64,000 nucleotides of DNA, from NCBI RefSeq assembly GCF_900104345.1, contig NZ_FNJN01000006.1, positions 62,001 to 126,000 on the forward strand, written 5' to 3'. The notes under the pieces were generated by a model, which did no database searches, was not told where the DNA came from, and saw only the letters and a program-made list of their open reading frames with translations. The translations under genes and the position numbers were made by a program. Shown here in pieces: positions 40,601 through 47,109 of this stretch. This DNA comes from Microbacterium testaceum StLB037. GTDB lineage: Bacteria; Actinomycetota; Actinomycetes; Actinomycetales; Microbacteriaceae. The first letter of the stretch is position 1; the number at the start of each line of letters is the position of its first letter.

Positions 40601-40609
40601 TCGTCCTGA
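34658..40609 (+). CDS. Giant exported protein with Ig-like/cadherin-like and FN3 domains
   Basis: A 1983-residue protein with an N-terminal signal or anchor helix (about residues 5-28). The region after it (about 40-390) has regular beta-strand pairs like a propeller (GDYAVYRTDTGTLFASRL; AVYVADDQSLWSIPADGS). Then come tandem beta-sandwich repeats marked by the linker VLxND/DPDGD (PVLLNDHDPNED; GWVDPDGDPLL; PVLDNDISPAGG; GVDPDGDAVTL; PLANDIDPTQG), typical of Ig-like/cadherin-like arrays, a fibronectin type III-like part near 1500-1600 and a Cys-containing C-terminal domain. No sortase motif or C-terminal anchor. The GTG start overlaps the kinase stop by 4 nt. Probably extracytoplasmic and tethered by its N-terminus; ligand unknown. 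Confidence 0.85.
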   Translation: MKRSTIAGLASTLAAAALVITASIVWPGLDAQQTPEVDTSVWALQTGDGQRYARVNTTVGELDTVRTAGNPSQVVQSGDGAYLFTDSFSKLTRINEAQPVDLSDDQLEAAPDTPPGTTSVVTAGDYAVYRTDTGTLFASRLSQAGQKPTELDPFDTSQDENAPSYTADAIALDARGMLFAYSSADGSVIRYDIDADELRGRDALEAEVAAPVLSAAGDTWVLVDADAGRVWVRGADPVTIDAADQLVVADADADARAVYVADDQSLWSIPADGSEPRREVGGGGNVLGQPARPLSHQGVAYAAWLLPGDARGTLWRSDQGETDLDYGGATMPDQRRPVFVATDHAVILNETRTGWVWTVPDGALVASSQNWSLDDRTEQTAVQSDEKLSVVLDPKPPIAEPDSFGVRPGRLTTLPVLLNDHDPNEDVLSIIAESVTGLDPGFGTLTVTDAGQRLAVRVAPGATGSATFSYAVTDGTAADGLNSAPASVTLSVSAPSSNAAPVWCGVDKCLQPWPTPEVARGGTITVPVLPGWVDPDGDPLLLLSVDNPGGVGTVAATPAGDVVYQHADDGSGGEQNIQLDVTVADTEGAVTTKPLVIRVAPDPTLAVQSFAKIDTVGSSVAVDVGPHVTGTAGNVSLTSVRVLDDATATATVVGGSTTFDFSANQPGVYRVDFTVNGGGRDATGTARITLLPADAPAQLATSPVVAFVRPQEDATLDVFSAVSNPTGRVLLLSDVAGTAQEGASLTVDTVGQNDLRVSGSTADGSAGLLGTVAYTVSDGTDDEGSRVTGEATVYLLPPAPEIAPIAVDDNVTVRVGAQIDIPVLDNDISPAGGRPTLDPSSVQTQPASDALAFTSGGVLRYLAPTTPGSYEVTYRVYTTGTPALWDEATVHVTVLGGEANRAPLPDTLEGRVLSGGTASIDFKGFGVDPDGDAVTLDRIVAQPNRGTASISPDGSSILYSSVPGDRGQVSFRYRVSDSSGATGEGTVRIGVLDAQANPSPITFTDYVQVQAGADRTIRVSPLANDIDPTQGRLTLTGVRPDLPEKLVDESDNPEYARLKGYIDAVSDTGVVIEAGEQPGTMSFLYDVASDSGNTGRGLIVVKVVRENVPDYPVVTDTVLTVENRDDFTSGVDVLAGKATWSGGDVSDLDVSLWGTPADVTLNGRQISGTLPATRRVIPFAITGRVGDSDVTTYAFLRVPGDDDLSLSLRPGAAQRVDELASVEFDMAGLVALPRRATLEVGTDVSATGVRAEGRCSVTGTVVRYDAGAGSPYTDACQVPVRIAGTEEWTVVSVPIGIVARDPQPELKPGALTVGPGETATFDLRNMTSWQLGREDWDGIRYALDYGGSAFGVSLDGSIVTVTGNDRSVPGTENAAIISVTSHNAVAPARLVLRVGAAPSTLPQGGTTSQQCSQASGSSCTIGVVGTSGEVNPLPRTPLEVVDVRPTAACAGVSFGVASASGIVASWSDDAPGATCSASVTLRDAQGRTTASTRDARVVLDLLGFPRPPGSVRQTAYADGSLTLRVDPGEARRAYPAISGFTVRSNGAVVGQCGADGTCPPIAAPNGEQREYVVTAVNSVGESKAAVRTTGWAYRPPNAPQGMDFTPTQTGGEGNLADLVIKGVDSAETGTLEIASAAGDKIQVSVGRNQEVVQVARFRVGSNSSTQVTVTPISRFTVPPGLGGASAGNQLSAIAHGVGAPTNPTLTLTSTSNGNGTSTVDARATAQQNGTDSEVRFNIVQKGLPCIPRSGGDTQRFTALGDGETYTFTMCAESWFNGRSYGSVSLDQQVNAEQSKAAPKGYTFRVGAKETIKGNEARWYIDRINDGDPPPRFNDKRFVNWGPGNTIFDRDPEIQVYFQHQVWGTQSQYGAVTPASGSAPYQVQASWQVASCEGGKTLSANGSSSNDKAKVTFNYDNARYFDKNGNQLPRAEGAAATAVPAEAASVDKIRVTVDWSAQGWNLDSASTDFGGECKPSASAPKPSS

Positions 40610-40657
40610 GCCCTCCCGGCATCCCCATTCCCGCTCTCGCCCACCGAAGGATTCGAC

Positions 40658-41623
40658 ATGACGATCACCCAGGAGCAGGCCACCTGGTTCTCCCAGACCT
40701 TCTCGCAGATCGCCGACAACGTCGAGCGCGCCGTCCTCGGCAAGCGGCACGTGGTCGAGCTGGTGCTCACCGCCATGCTCAGCGACGGCCACGTCCTCCT
40801 CGAGGACGTCCCCGGCACCGGCAAGACCTCGCTCGCGCGGGCGGTCGCGTCGTCGGTCCAGGGCACGAACACGCGCATCCAGTTCACCCCCGATCTCTTG
40901 CCCGGTGACATCACGGGCATCACGGTCTACGACCAGAAGACGGGGACCTTCGAGTTCCACACGGGCCCGATCTTCGCGAACATCGTCCTGGCCGACGAGA
41001 TCAACCGCGCGAGCCCCAAGACCCAGTCGGCGCTGCTCGAGGTCATGGAAGAGGGCAAGGTCACCATCGACGGCGTCTCTCGAGAGGTGGGCGTGCCCTT
41101 CCTCGTCCTGGCGACCCAGAACCCCGTCGAGCAGGCGGGAACCTACCGTCTCCCCGAGGCCCAGCTCGACCGCTTCCTGCTGCGCACCTCGCTCGGGTAC
41201 CCCGACCACGCGGCGACTGTCCGCATCCTCGACGGTGCGCCCGTCGCCACGGCCGAGCTGCGCGCGATCATCACGCCGCAGGCCCTGGTCGGAATGGCCG
41301 ACCTCGCGGCATCCGTCTACGTCGACGCGCTCGTGCTGGACTACATCGCGCGTCTCGTGGATGCCACCCGCACGGCCGACGAGGTCCGCCTCGGCGTGAG
41401 CATCCGCGGGGCCCTCGCCCTCACGCGCGCCACGCGCGCCCGTGCCGCGTCGCAGGGGCGGACCTACGCCACCCCCGACGACGTCAAGGCCCTGGCCGTC
41501 GCGGTGCTGGCGCACCGGCTCATCCTGCACCCCGAAGCCGAGTTCGACGGGGTCACCCAAGAGGCCGTCGTCGGCCAGGTGCTCCTCGACACCCAGCCGC
41601 CCTCGCAGCGCGAGAGCGCCTGA
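40658..41623 (+). CDS. MoxR-family AAA+ ATPase
   Basis: A 321-residue AAA+ ATPase. Walker A is EDVPGTGKTSLARA (about residues 48-61), Walker B VLADEINRASPKTQSALLEV followed by MEE, sensor 1 VLATQNPVEQ, then the lid domain. MoxR ATPases act as chaperones that activate or assemble neighbouring proteins, usually with DUF58/VWA partners. ATG 40658, 48 nt after the Ig-like gene. It is directly followed by DUF58 and transglutaminase-like genes, the conserved MoxR-DUF58-TgpA arrangement. Confidence 0.92.
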   Translation: MTITQEQATWFSQTFSQIADNVERAVLGKRHVVELVLTAMLSDGHVLLEDVPGTGKTSLARAVASSVQGTNTRIQFTPDLLPGDITGITVYDQKTGTFEFHTGPIFANIVLADEINRASPKTQSALLEVMEEGKVTIDGVSREVGVPFLVLATQNPVEQAGTYRLPEAQLDRFLLRTSLGYPDHAATVRILDGAPVATAELRAIITPQALVGMADLAASVYVDALVLDYIARLVDATRTADEVRLGVSIRGALALTRATRARAASQGRTYATPDDVKALAVAVLAHRLILHPEAEFDGVTQEAVVGQVLLDTQPPSQRESA

Positions 41624-41669
41624 CGGTGGCGCGTCCCGTGGCGTCCGCACCCCGCTCGGGGGGTGAGCC

Positions 41670-43046
41670 GTGCCCGATCTGAATCTGACCGAGTCGCGTC
41701 TCACGCGGACCTCGGCGGGCACCATGGTGACGGGCTCGCGCACCTCGGTCACGTCGACCTCGGTCCGTCGACAGCGTCGGATCGTGCGTGCGGTGGTCCA
41801 GGTCGCGGAGTGGTGGCGGATCACGACCGAGGCCGTCGCCGCCGCGGTGCGATGGGCTGGCCGGACCGTGCGTCCCGCCGGGGTGGTGGTCGTGGTCGCC
41901 GCGACGGTCGGCCTGCTGCTGGGCGTGCTGTTCGGGTGGGTCGAGTGGATGGTCGCGGGCAGCGCGGCCCTGATCCTGCTGGTCATGAGCGTGCCGTTCC
42001 TGTTCGGCGCTCGGGCCTACGAGGTCGACCTGGCGCTCGAGCACGAGCGCGTGACCGCCGGCAACGGTGTGACGGGACAGATCGTTGTGCGCAACGAGAG
42101 CGCGCGTCCCGCGCTGCCCGGCCGCCTCGACATCCCCGTCGGTCGGGGCCTCGTGGAGTTCGGGGTACCCTTCCTCCGCCCCGGGCAGAGCTCCACGGAA
42201 CCGCTCGAGATCCCCCCGCTCCCGCGCGGAGTCGTCCGGGTCGGGCCTGTCACGACGGTGCGCAGCGACCCCGTGGGCCTGCTTCGTCGGGAGCACGCCT
42301 TCGACGACGTGCACGACCTGTTCGTGCACCCGCGCACGGTGGGGCTGCCTTCCACGAGCGCGGGTCTCGTGCGCGACCTCGAGGGCAACGCCACGCGCCG
42401 ACTGGTCGATGCGGACATGTCGTTCCACGCCATCCGCGAGTACGTCCCCGGGGACTCCCGTCGGCAGGTGCACTGGAAGTCCACCGCGAAGACGGGCCGG
42501 CTCATGGTGCGGCAGTACGAAGAGTCGCGCCGCTCGAGGATGGCGGTCGTGCTCGCTGCGGCGACGCAGGAGTACACGGACGCCGACGAGTACGAGCTCG
42601 CCGTCTCGGCCGCGGCCTCCCTAGGCCTTCGGGCCGTGCGCGACGCGCGTGACATCGACATCGTCACCGGGTCCGAGATCCCGCGTGTCGTGAAGGGGCG
42701 CCTGCGCGCCATTCGCCACATCCCCGTCGTGGCCCCGCGCACGATGCTCGACGGGTTCAGCGCGATCGAGCGGCACGAGAACACCATGCCCGTCGAGGAC
42801 GTCTGCCGATTGGCATCCGAGGCGAACGAACGCCTCTCGATCGCCTTCGTGGTCGTGGGCGCCGCAGTGCCGCTCAGCCGCCTGCGCCAGGCGGCCCTCG
42901 CGTTCCCGGCCGACACGGCCGTCGCCGCCGTGATCTGCGACGAGCGCGCGCACCCGCGGATGCAGAACATCGCGGGCCTGACGGTGCTGACCATCGGCAC
43001 CCTCGACGACCTCTCGGGTCTGCTGGTGAGGGGGGCGACCTCGTGA
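41670..43046 (+). CDS. DUF58 membrane protein, MoxR partner
   Basis: A 458-residue DUF58 protein. An N-terminal cytosolic stretch rich in Thr and Ser (RTSAGTMVTGSRTSVTSTSV) precedes two close hydrophobic helices (about 65-110), then an extended domain and the DUF58 signature YVPGDSRRQVHWKSTAKTGR followed by LMVRQYEE (about residues 260-290), ending in a VWA-like fold. DUF58 proteins are thought to work with MoxR in folding or assembling envelope proteins. The start is GTG 41670 with a G-rich stretch before it. The stop overlaps the next gene's GTG by 4 nt. Confidence 0.88.
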   Translation: MPDLNLTESRLTRTSAGTMVTGSRTSVTSTSVRRQRRIVRAVVQVAEWWRITTEAVAAAVRWAGRTVRPAGVVVVVAATVGLLLGVLFGWVEWMVAGSAALILLVMSVPFLFGARAYEVDLALEHERVTAGNGVTGQIVVRNESARPALPGRLDIPVGRGLVEFGVPFLRPGQSSTEPLEIPPLPRGVVRVGPVTTVRSDPVGLLRREHAFDDVHDLFVHPRTVGLPSTSAGLVRDLEGNATRRLVDADMSFHAIREYVPGDSRRQVHWKSTAKTGRLMVRQYEESRRSRMAVVLAAATQEYTDADEYELAVSAAASLGLRAVRDARDIDIVTGSEIPRVVKGRLRAIRHIPVVAPRTMLDGFSAIERHENTMPVEDVCRLASEANERLSIAFVVVGAAVPLSRLRQAALAFPADTAVAAVICDERAHPRMQNIAGLTVLTIGTLDDLSGLLVRGATS

Positions 43047-45553
43047 GCGGGCGTCGAAGCACGCGCGCGGGGATGCGCCGGCGCGGGACGAACCTGCCGC
43101 GCAATGCGGCCGCTGCCGTCTACACCGTGCTGTCGGTCGCGCTGGCCACCGTCGCCGCCTGGCCCGTTTACGCGTCGGGCTCCTTCCTGCTGCTGGTGGC
43201 GGTGTCGGTCATCGTCGCCGGAGCGGTCGTGGGGGTCGTGTCGTGGCGCCGGTGGAGCGGGTGGATCCTCGCGGCCGGTCTGCTGGGGGCGTTCACGGTG
43301 CTCGCGGTTCCGCTGGCCGTCCCCTCGCGGCTCACCTCTCCCCTCGACGTCCTGCGCGGCCTGGGCGAGTCGTTCGCGGGCATCATCGTCGCCTGGAAGG
43401 ACCTCGTCACGGTCGATCTGCCGGTGGGGGCCTACCGCAACCTGTTGATCCCCGCGCTCGTGATCTTCCTCGTGGGAACCGCCCTCACCTTCGCTCTCGC
43501 CACCCGCGGCGATCGCTGGGCGCCGTTCGCGGTCGTGGGCGGTCTGGGCATGACCGGGTTCGGCCTCTTCTTCGGGCGCACCTCGACCAGCGCGCCCCTG
43601 TCGATCGGCTCGTTCGACCTGCCCGCGCCGGTGGAGACCTTCGTGGGTCTCAGCGCCCTGCTGGTCTCGGTGCTGTGGTTGGCCTGGAGGGCGCAGGACG
43701 AGCGTGGGCGCGCCCTCCGCCGAGCGAGCGACGTATCGGCCGTTCCCGTGGGTCCTGGACGCTCGCGCGCGGATCGCCGACGGCTGGGCCTCGGTGCGGG
43801 AATGCTCGTGGTCGCGGTCGCCGTCACGGTCGCCGTGGTCCCCGCGGCCGCCCGCGACGCGGATCGCCAGGTCCTCCGATCGGCTGCCGGTCCGGAGCGA
43901 CTGATCGCCGAGGCCGTGAGTCCCCTGTCGGAGTACCGCTCGATGTTCTCGGACGCGCGCTCGGACCAGGTGCTGTTCCGCGTCAGCGGGACGGGGGCGG
44001 AGCCCGAGCGCATCCGCATCGCGACCCTCGACGCCTACGACGGCGAGATCTTCCGGGCTTCCGGCAACGAGGGTGCCGGGTTCGTGCGCCTTCCGTCGAC
44101 GCGCGATGCGGGGGAGGGCAGGCCCGTCGAGGCGGAGGTCGAGATCGTCGACCTCGGAGGCATTTGGATGCCGACCGCCGGCCGTCTCGCGTCCGCCACG
44201 TTCGAGGGAGACCGCCGCGGCCTTCTCGCCGACCGGTTCTACTACAGCTCCGACGCCGAGGCGGGCGTGCAGACCGCTGACGGCGGGCTCGTCGAGGGGG
44301 ATCGCTACCGCCTCGACGCCGTCGAGCCCGTCACCGTCGATCTCGCCACGATGACGGCGCCGGGCGCGGGAGACGGCGTCTCCGGGGGAGACAACCTCCG
44401 TCGCTGGGTCGAGGAGCACGCCAGCGGCAACGACGGCGCGGCCCTGCAGAGCCTGGTCCAGATGCTCCGTCAGCGGGGCTACCTCAGCCACAGCCTCGCC
44501 CCGGAGGGTGGGCCGACGCCGAAGTGGGCGGCCGGTCTGCAGGGGTACCAGCTCCAGCCCAGCGCGTCCGGACACTCCCTGGCCCGTATCGACCGCATGT
44601 TCGAGCGTCTGCTCGAGCGGGAGGACGACCCGCGAGCCGCCGCTTCGGGCAACTTCGTCGCGGCCGTCGGCGATGACGAACAGTTCGCCGTCGCCACGGC
44701 GCTCATCGCCCACGAGCTCGGCTTCCCGGCTCGGGTGGTCGTGGGCACGCGGTTGGTATCTTCGGACGCGAAACTCTCCACCTGCGAGGCGGGGGAGTGC
44801 CGAGCGCGCGATCTCACCGCGTGGACCGAGGTGCAGGGATCCGACGGCCGATGGGCTCCCATCGATGTCACCCCGCAGTGGGAGCAGTCGCCGAGCCTCG
44901 AGGTCACTCAGCAGCAGGATCCCGAGAACGTCACGGAGGTGCGGCCCGACACCGTTCAGGAGGTCGTGCCTCCCGAGCCGGTCCAGGAGGACAACGCCCA
45001 GAACGACGACCCGCGCACCGACGACGGGGTCGACCTCGCCTGGCTATGGGCGAGCCTGCGCATCGCGGGGATCTCGCTGCTCGTCCTGCTCGTGCTCTTC
45101 GGCCCGTTCCTCGCGGTCGTCATCGCCAAGGCGGTGCGCCGTCGTGGGCGCCGCCGCGACGCGGATCCGCGGACGGCCATCGCCGGAGGCTGGGACGAGT
45201 ACGTCGACGCGGGCGTCGATGCGGGTCGCACCGTTCCGCGCGCGCCGACGCGTCGCGAGGTGGCGGAGGCCTTCGCCACCCCCTCCGGAACGCTTCTCGC
45301 CGAGGGTGCCGACCGGGCCGTGTTCTCGTCGGAGCAGGTGGATTCCGACGAGGTGGAGGCGTTCTGGCGCATCGTCGACGAGGAACGCCGTACTCTCACC
45401 CGTGAGCGGGGCTTCTGGCGGCGCCTGCGTGCGGCCGTATCGTTGAGATCGTTCCTGCGGTTCCTCGCTCCACGCCCTTCGCGGCGGGGGTCGCCGCACC
45501 GCGACGAGAGGGGGAAGCGCTCCACCGCCCTGGTGGAACGCGACACGACATGA
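43043..45553 (+). CDS. TgpA-like transglutaminase-fold membrane protein lacking catalytic Cys and His
   Basis: An 836-residue protein with about six N-terminal membrane helices (roughly 22-215) and a seventh around 240-265, an extracytoplasmic domain, another helix near 670-690, and a cytosolic tail. The transglutaminase core is recognisable (GDDEQFAVATALIAHELGFP then ARVVVG; LTAWTEVQGSDGRWAPIDVT), but the Cys of GxCEQFA is Asp545 and the His of HAW is Thr592; only the Asp of the triad remains. It is therefore probably a pseudoenzyme. Two extra Cys lie between (STCEAGEC). GTG start overlaps the DUF58 stop and its own stop overlaps the FHA gene (ATGA), so it is tightly coupled in the locus. 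Confidence 0.85.
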   Translation: MSGRRSTRAGMRRRGTNLPRNAAAAVYTVLSVALATVAAWPVYASGSFLLLVAVSVIVAGAVVGVVSWRRWSGWILAAGLLGAFTVLAVPLAVPSRLTSPLDVLRGLGESFAGIIVAWKDLVTVDLPVGAYRNLLIPALVIFLVGTALTFALATRGDRWAPFAVVGGLGMTGFGLFFGRTSTSAPLSIGSFDLPAPVETFVGLSALLVSVLWLAWRAQDERGRALRRASDVSAVPVGPGRSRADRRRLGLGAGMLVVAVAVTVAVVPAAARDADRQVLRSAAGPERLIAEAVSPLSEYRSMFSDARSDQVLFRVSGTGAEPERIRIATLDAYDGEIFRASGNEGAGFVRLPSTRDAGEGRPVEAEVEIVDLGGIWMPTAGRLASATFEGDRRGLLADRFYYSSDAEAGVQTADGGLVEGDRYRLDAVEPVTVDLATMTAPGAGDGVSGGDNLRRWVEEHASGNDGAALQSLVQMLRQRGYLSHSLAPEGGPTPKWAAGLQGYQLQPSASGHSLARIDRMFERLLEREDDPRAAASGNFVAAVGDDEQFAVATALIAHELGFPARVVVGTRLVSSDAKLSTCEAGECRARDLTAWTEVQGSDGRWAPIDVTPQWEQSPSLEVTQQQDPENVTEVRPDTVQEVVPPEPVQEDNAQNDDPRTDDGVDLAWLWASLRIAGISLLVLLVLFGPFLAVVIAKAVRRRGRRRDADPRTAIAGGWDEYVDAGVDAGRTVPRAPTRREVAEAFATPSGTLLAEGADRAVFSSEQVDSDEVEAFWRIVDEERRTLTRERGFWRRLRAAVSLRSFLRFLAPRPSRRGSPHRDERGKRSTALVERDTT

Positions 45554-47109
45554 ACGATTCGACCATGGTGGTGCTCGGGGCGACGTCTTTCGCCCTCGTC
45601 GTCGTCTTGTACGTCTGGCTCGCTCTCGCCCTCGCGGCGCTTTTCCGCAAGGTCGGAGAACCCGCCTGGAAGGCGTGGGTGCCCGTCCTGAACGGGGCCA
45701 CCGTGCTCAAGCTCGGCGGGTTCTCGCCGTGGCTGATCCTGTTGAACCTCGTGCCCATCTTCGGAGGGATCGCCTTCATCGCGGTCTTCATCGTGGCGGT
45801 GCATCGCATCAACACGGGGTTCGGGGTCGGAGCGGGCCTCACCGTCGTGGGGGCGTTGTTCCCCGTCATCTGGGCGAGCATCCTGGGCTTCGGGTCCGCG
45901 CGGTGGCACGGGGAGCGCCGTACGAGCCGCCCCGACGAGAACTCCGCTCCCGTCCGGCGCGGCAAGGACTTCGACGGCCCGTACGTCCCCCTCATCGGCG
46001 GATGGACCCCGGAACAGGGGCCCTCGGCTCCCGCCCCGGATGCCGCGGCTCCCTCCGCGCCGCTCGCGCCGGTGTCCGCCCCGGTCACCCTCCCCTTCGC
46101 CGCTCCCTCGCCGTCGCTCGCCGACGCGGTTCCCTCGGTGAACGACTGGGCCCCGCCGGCTCACGTCCCCGCCCCCGCGGCGGAGCGCCCTCGTGCAGAG
46201 GACGAGCGGGTCGGGCAGGCCCGCGACGCCGCGCCCGCGACGTCCGTCTTCGACGTGCTCGATGCCCTGCGCGACGGGTCACCTGTCGAGGACGACCGTC
46301 CCGCAGCCGCCCCCGCCGCCCCGCCGGTTCCGTCCGCAGCGCCCGAGGCTCCCCGCTCCCACGTCGCCGACGCTCCGGCGGCCGTCCCCACCTGGGCGCC
46401 GCCCGTGGTCGCACCGACGCCCTCGCCCGCTCCGGCCGACGAGGTCGAGGAGGAGTCCGACCCCGTCGCTCCGTGGGCCAACCCGCCGCGTCGTTCCTCG
46501 CAGGGTGCCGCATCCGCGCCCATCGCGGACGTGCCCCTCACTCGCCCCGCACCCGACGCGGTCCCCGCTCCTCGCCCCTCGGTGGCCGCGGCCCTCGACG
46601 AGTTCCCCGAGTTGTCCGAGGCGGTCTCCGCGGTGGCTGAGGCTCCGGATGCCGGCTCCCCCCGCTCCGCGCGCACGTCGGTGTCGGCGCTCTACACGCA
46701 GCCCGAGGTTCCGGCGGTGTCGGCAGAGGACGACTTCGACGCCCTCGATCGGACCGTCGTCACGCGTCGCAAGCGAATCCCGTGGGCTCTCGTGCCGCCG
46801 AGTGGCACGCCCGTCGATCTCACCTCCGCGGTGGTGATCCTGGGTCGCCGTCCCGGCCCCGACTCCGCCTATCCGGATGCGCAGCTCGTGCCGATCTCGG
46901 ACGAGACGCGGACGGTCTCCAAGACCCACGCGCGTCTCGAGCTCCGCGGCGACACCTGGTACGTCACCGATCTGCACTCCACCAACGGCGTCCTCTTCGC
47001 CACGCTCATGGGTACCGAGGTCGAGGCCCCTCCGGGCGAGGAGATCGAAGCCGGTGAGCGCTTCTTCCTCGGTGACGCGGAGGTGCGCCTCTCGCGGAGC
47101 GACGCGTGA
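45550..47109 (+). CDS. Membrane-anchored FHA-domain protein
   Basis: A 519-residue protein in three parts. Residues 1-115 hold three to four membrane helices resembling the small DUF5684-type domain (WKAWVPVLNGATVLKLGGFS). Residues 130-395 are Pro/Ala/Ser-rich and disordered. The C-terminal FHA domain (about 425-517) has the phosphothreonine-binding residues G432-R433-R434, S457-x-x-H460 and LHSTNG. Just before it is LDRTVVTRRKR with Thr402, which resembles both the kinase-target motif seen before the FHA in GarA-like proteins and the repeats of the next gene. ATG 45550 overlaps the previous stop and the GTG of the next gene overlaps its stop. Likely reader of phosphothreonine made by the kinase at 33525. 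Confidence 0.88.
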   Translation: MNDSTMVVLGATSFALVVVLYVWLALALAALFRKVGEPAWKAWVPVLNGATVLKLGGFSPWLILLNLVPIFGGIAFIAVFIVAVHRINTGFGVGAGLTVVGALFPVIWASILGFGSARWHGERRTSRPDENSAPVRRGKDFDGPYVPLIGGWTPEQGPSAPAPDAAAPSAPLAPVSAPVTLPFAAPSPSLADAVPSVNDWAPPAHVPAPAAERPRAEDERVGQARDAAPATSVFDVLDALRDGSPVEDDRPAAAPAAPPVPSAAPEAPRSHVADAPAAVPTWAPPVVAPTPSPAPADEVEEESDPVAPWANPPRRSSQGAASAPIADVPLTRPAPDAVPAPRPSVAAALDEFPELSEAVSAVAEAPDAGSPRSARTSVSALYTQPEVPAVSAEDDFDALDRTVVTRRKRIPWALVPPSGTPVDLTSAVVILGRRPGPDSAYPDAQLVPISDETRTVSKTHARLELRGDTWYVTDLHSTNGVLFATLMGTEVEAPPGEEIEAGERFFLGDAEVRLSRSDA

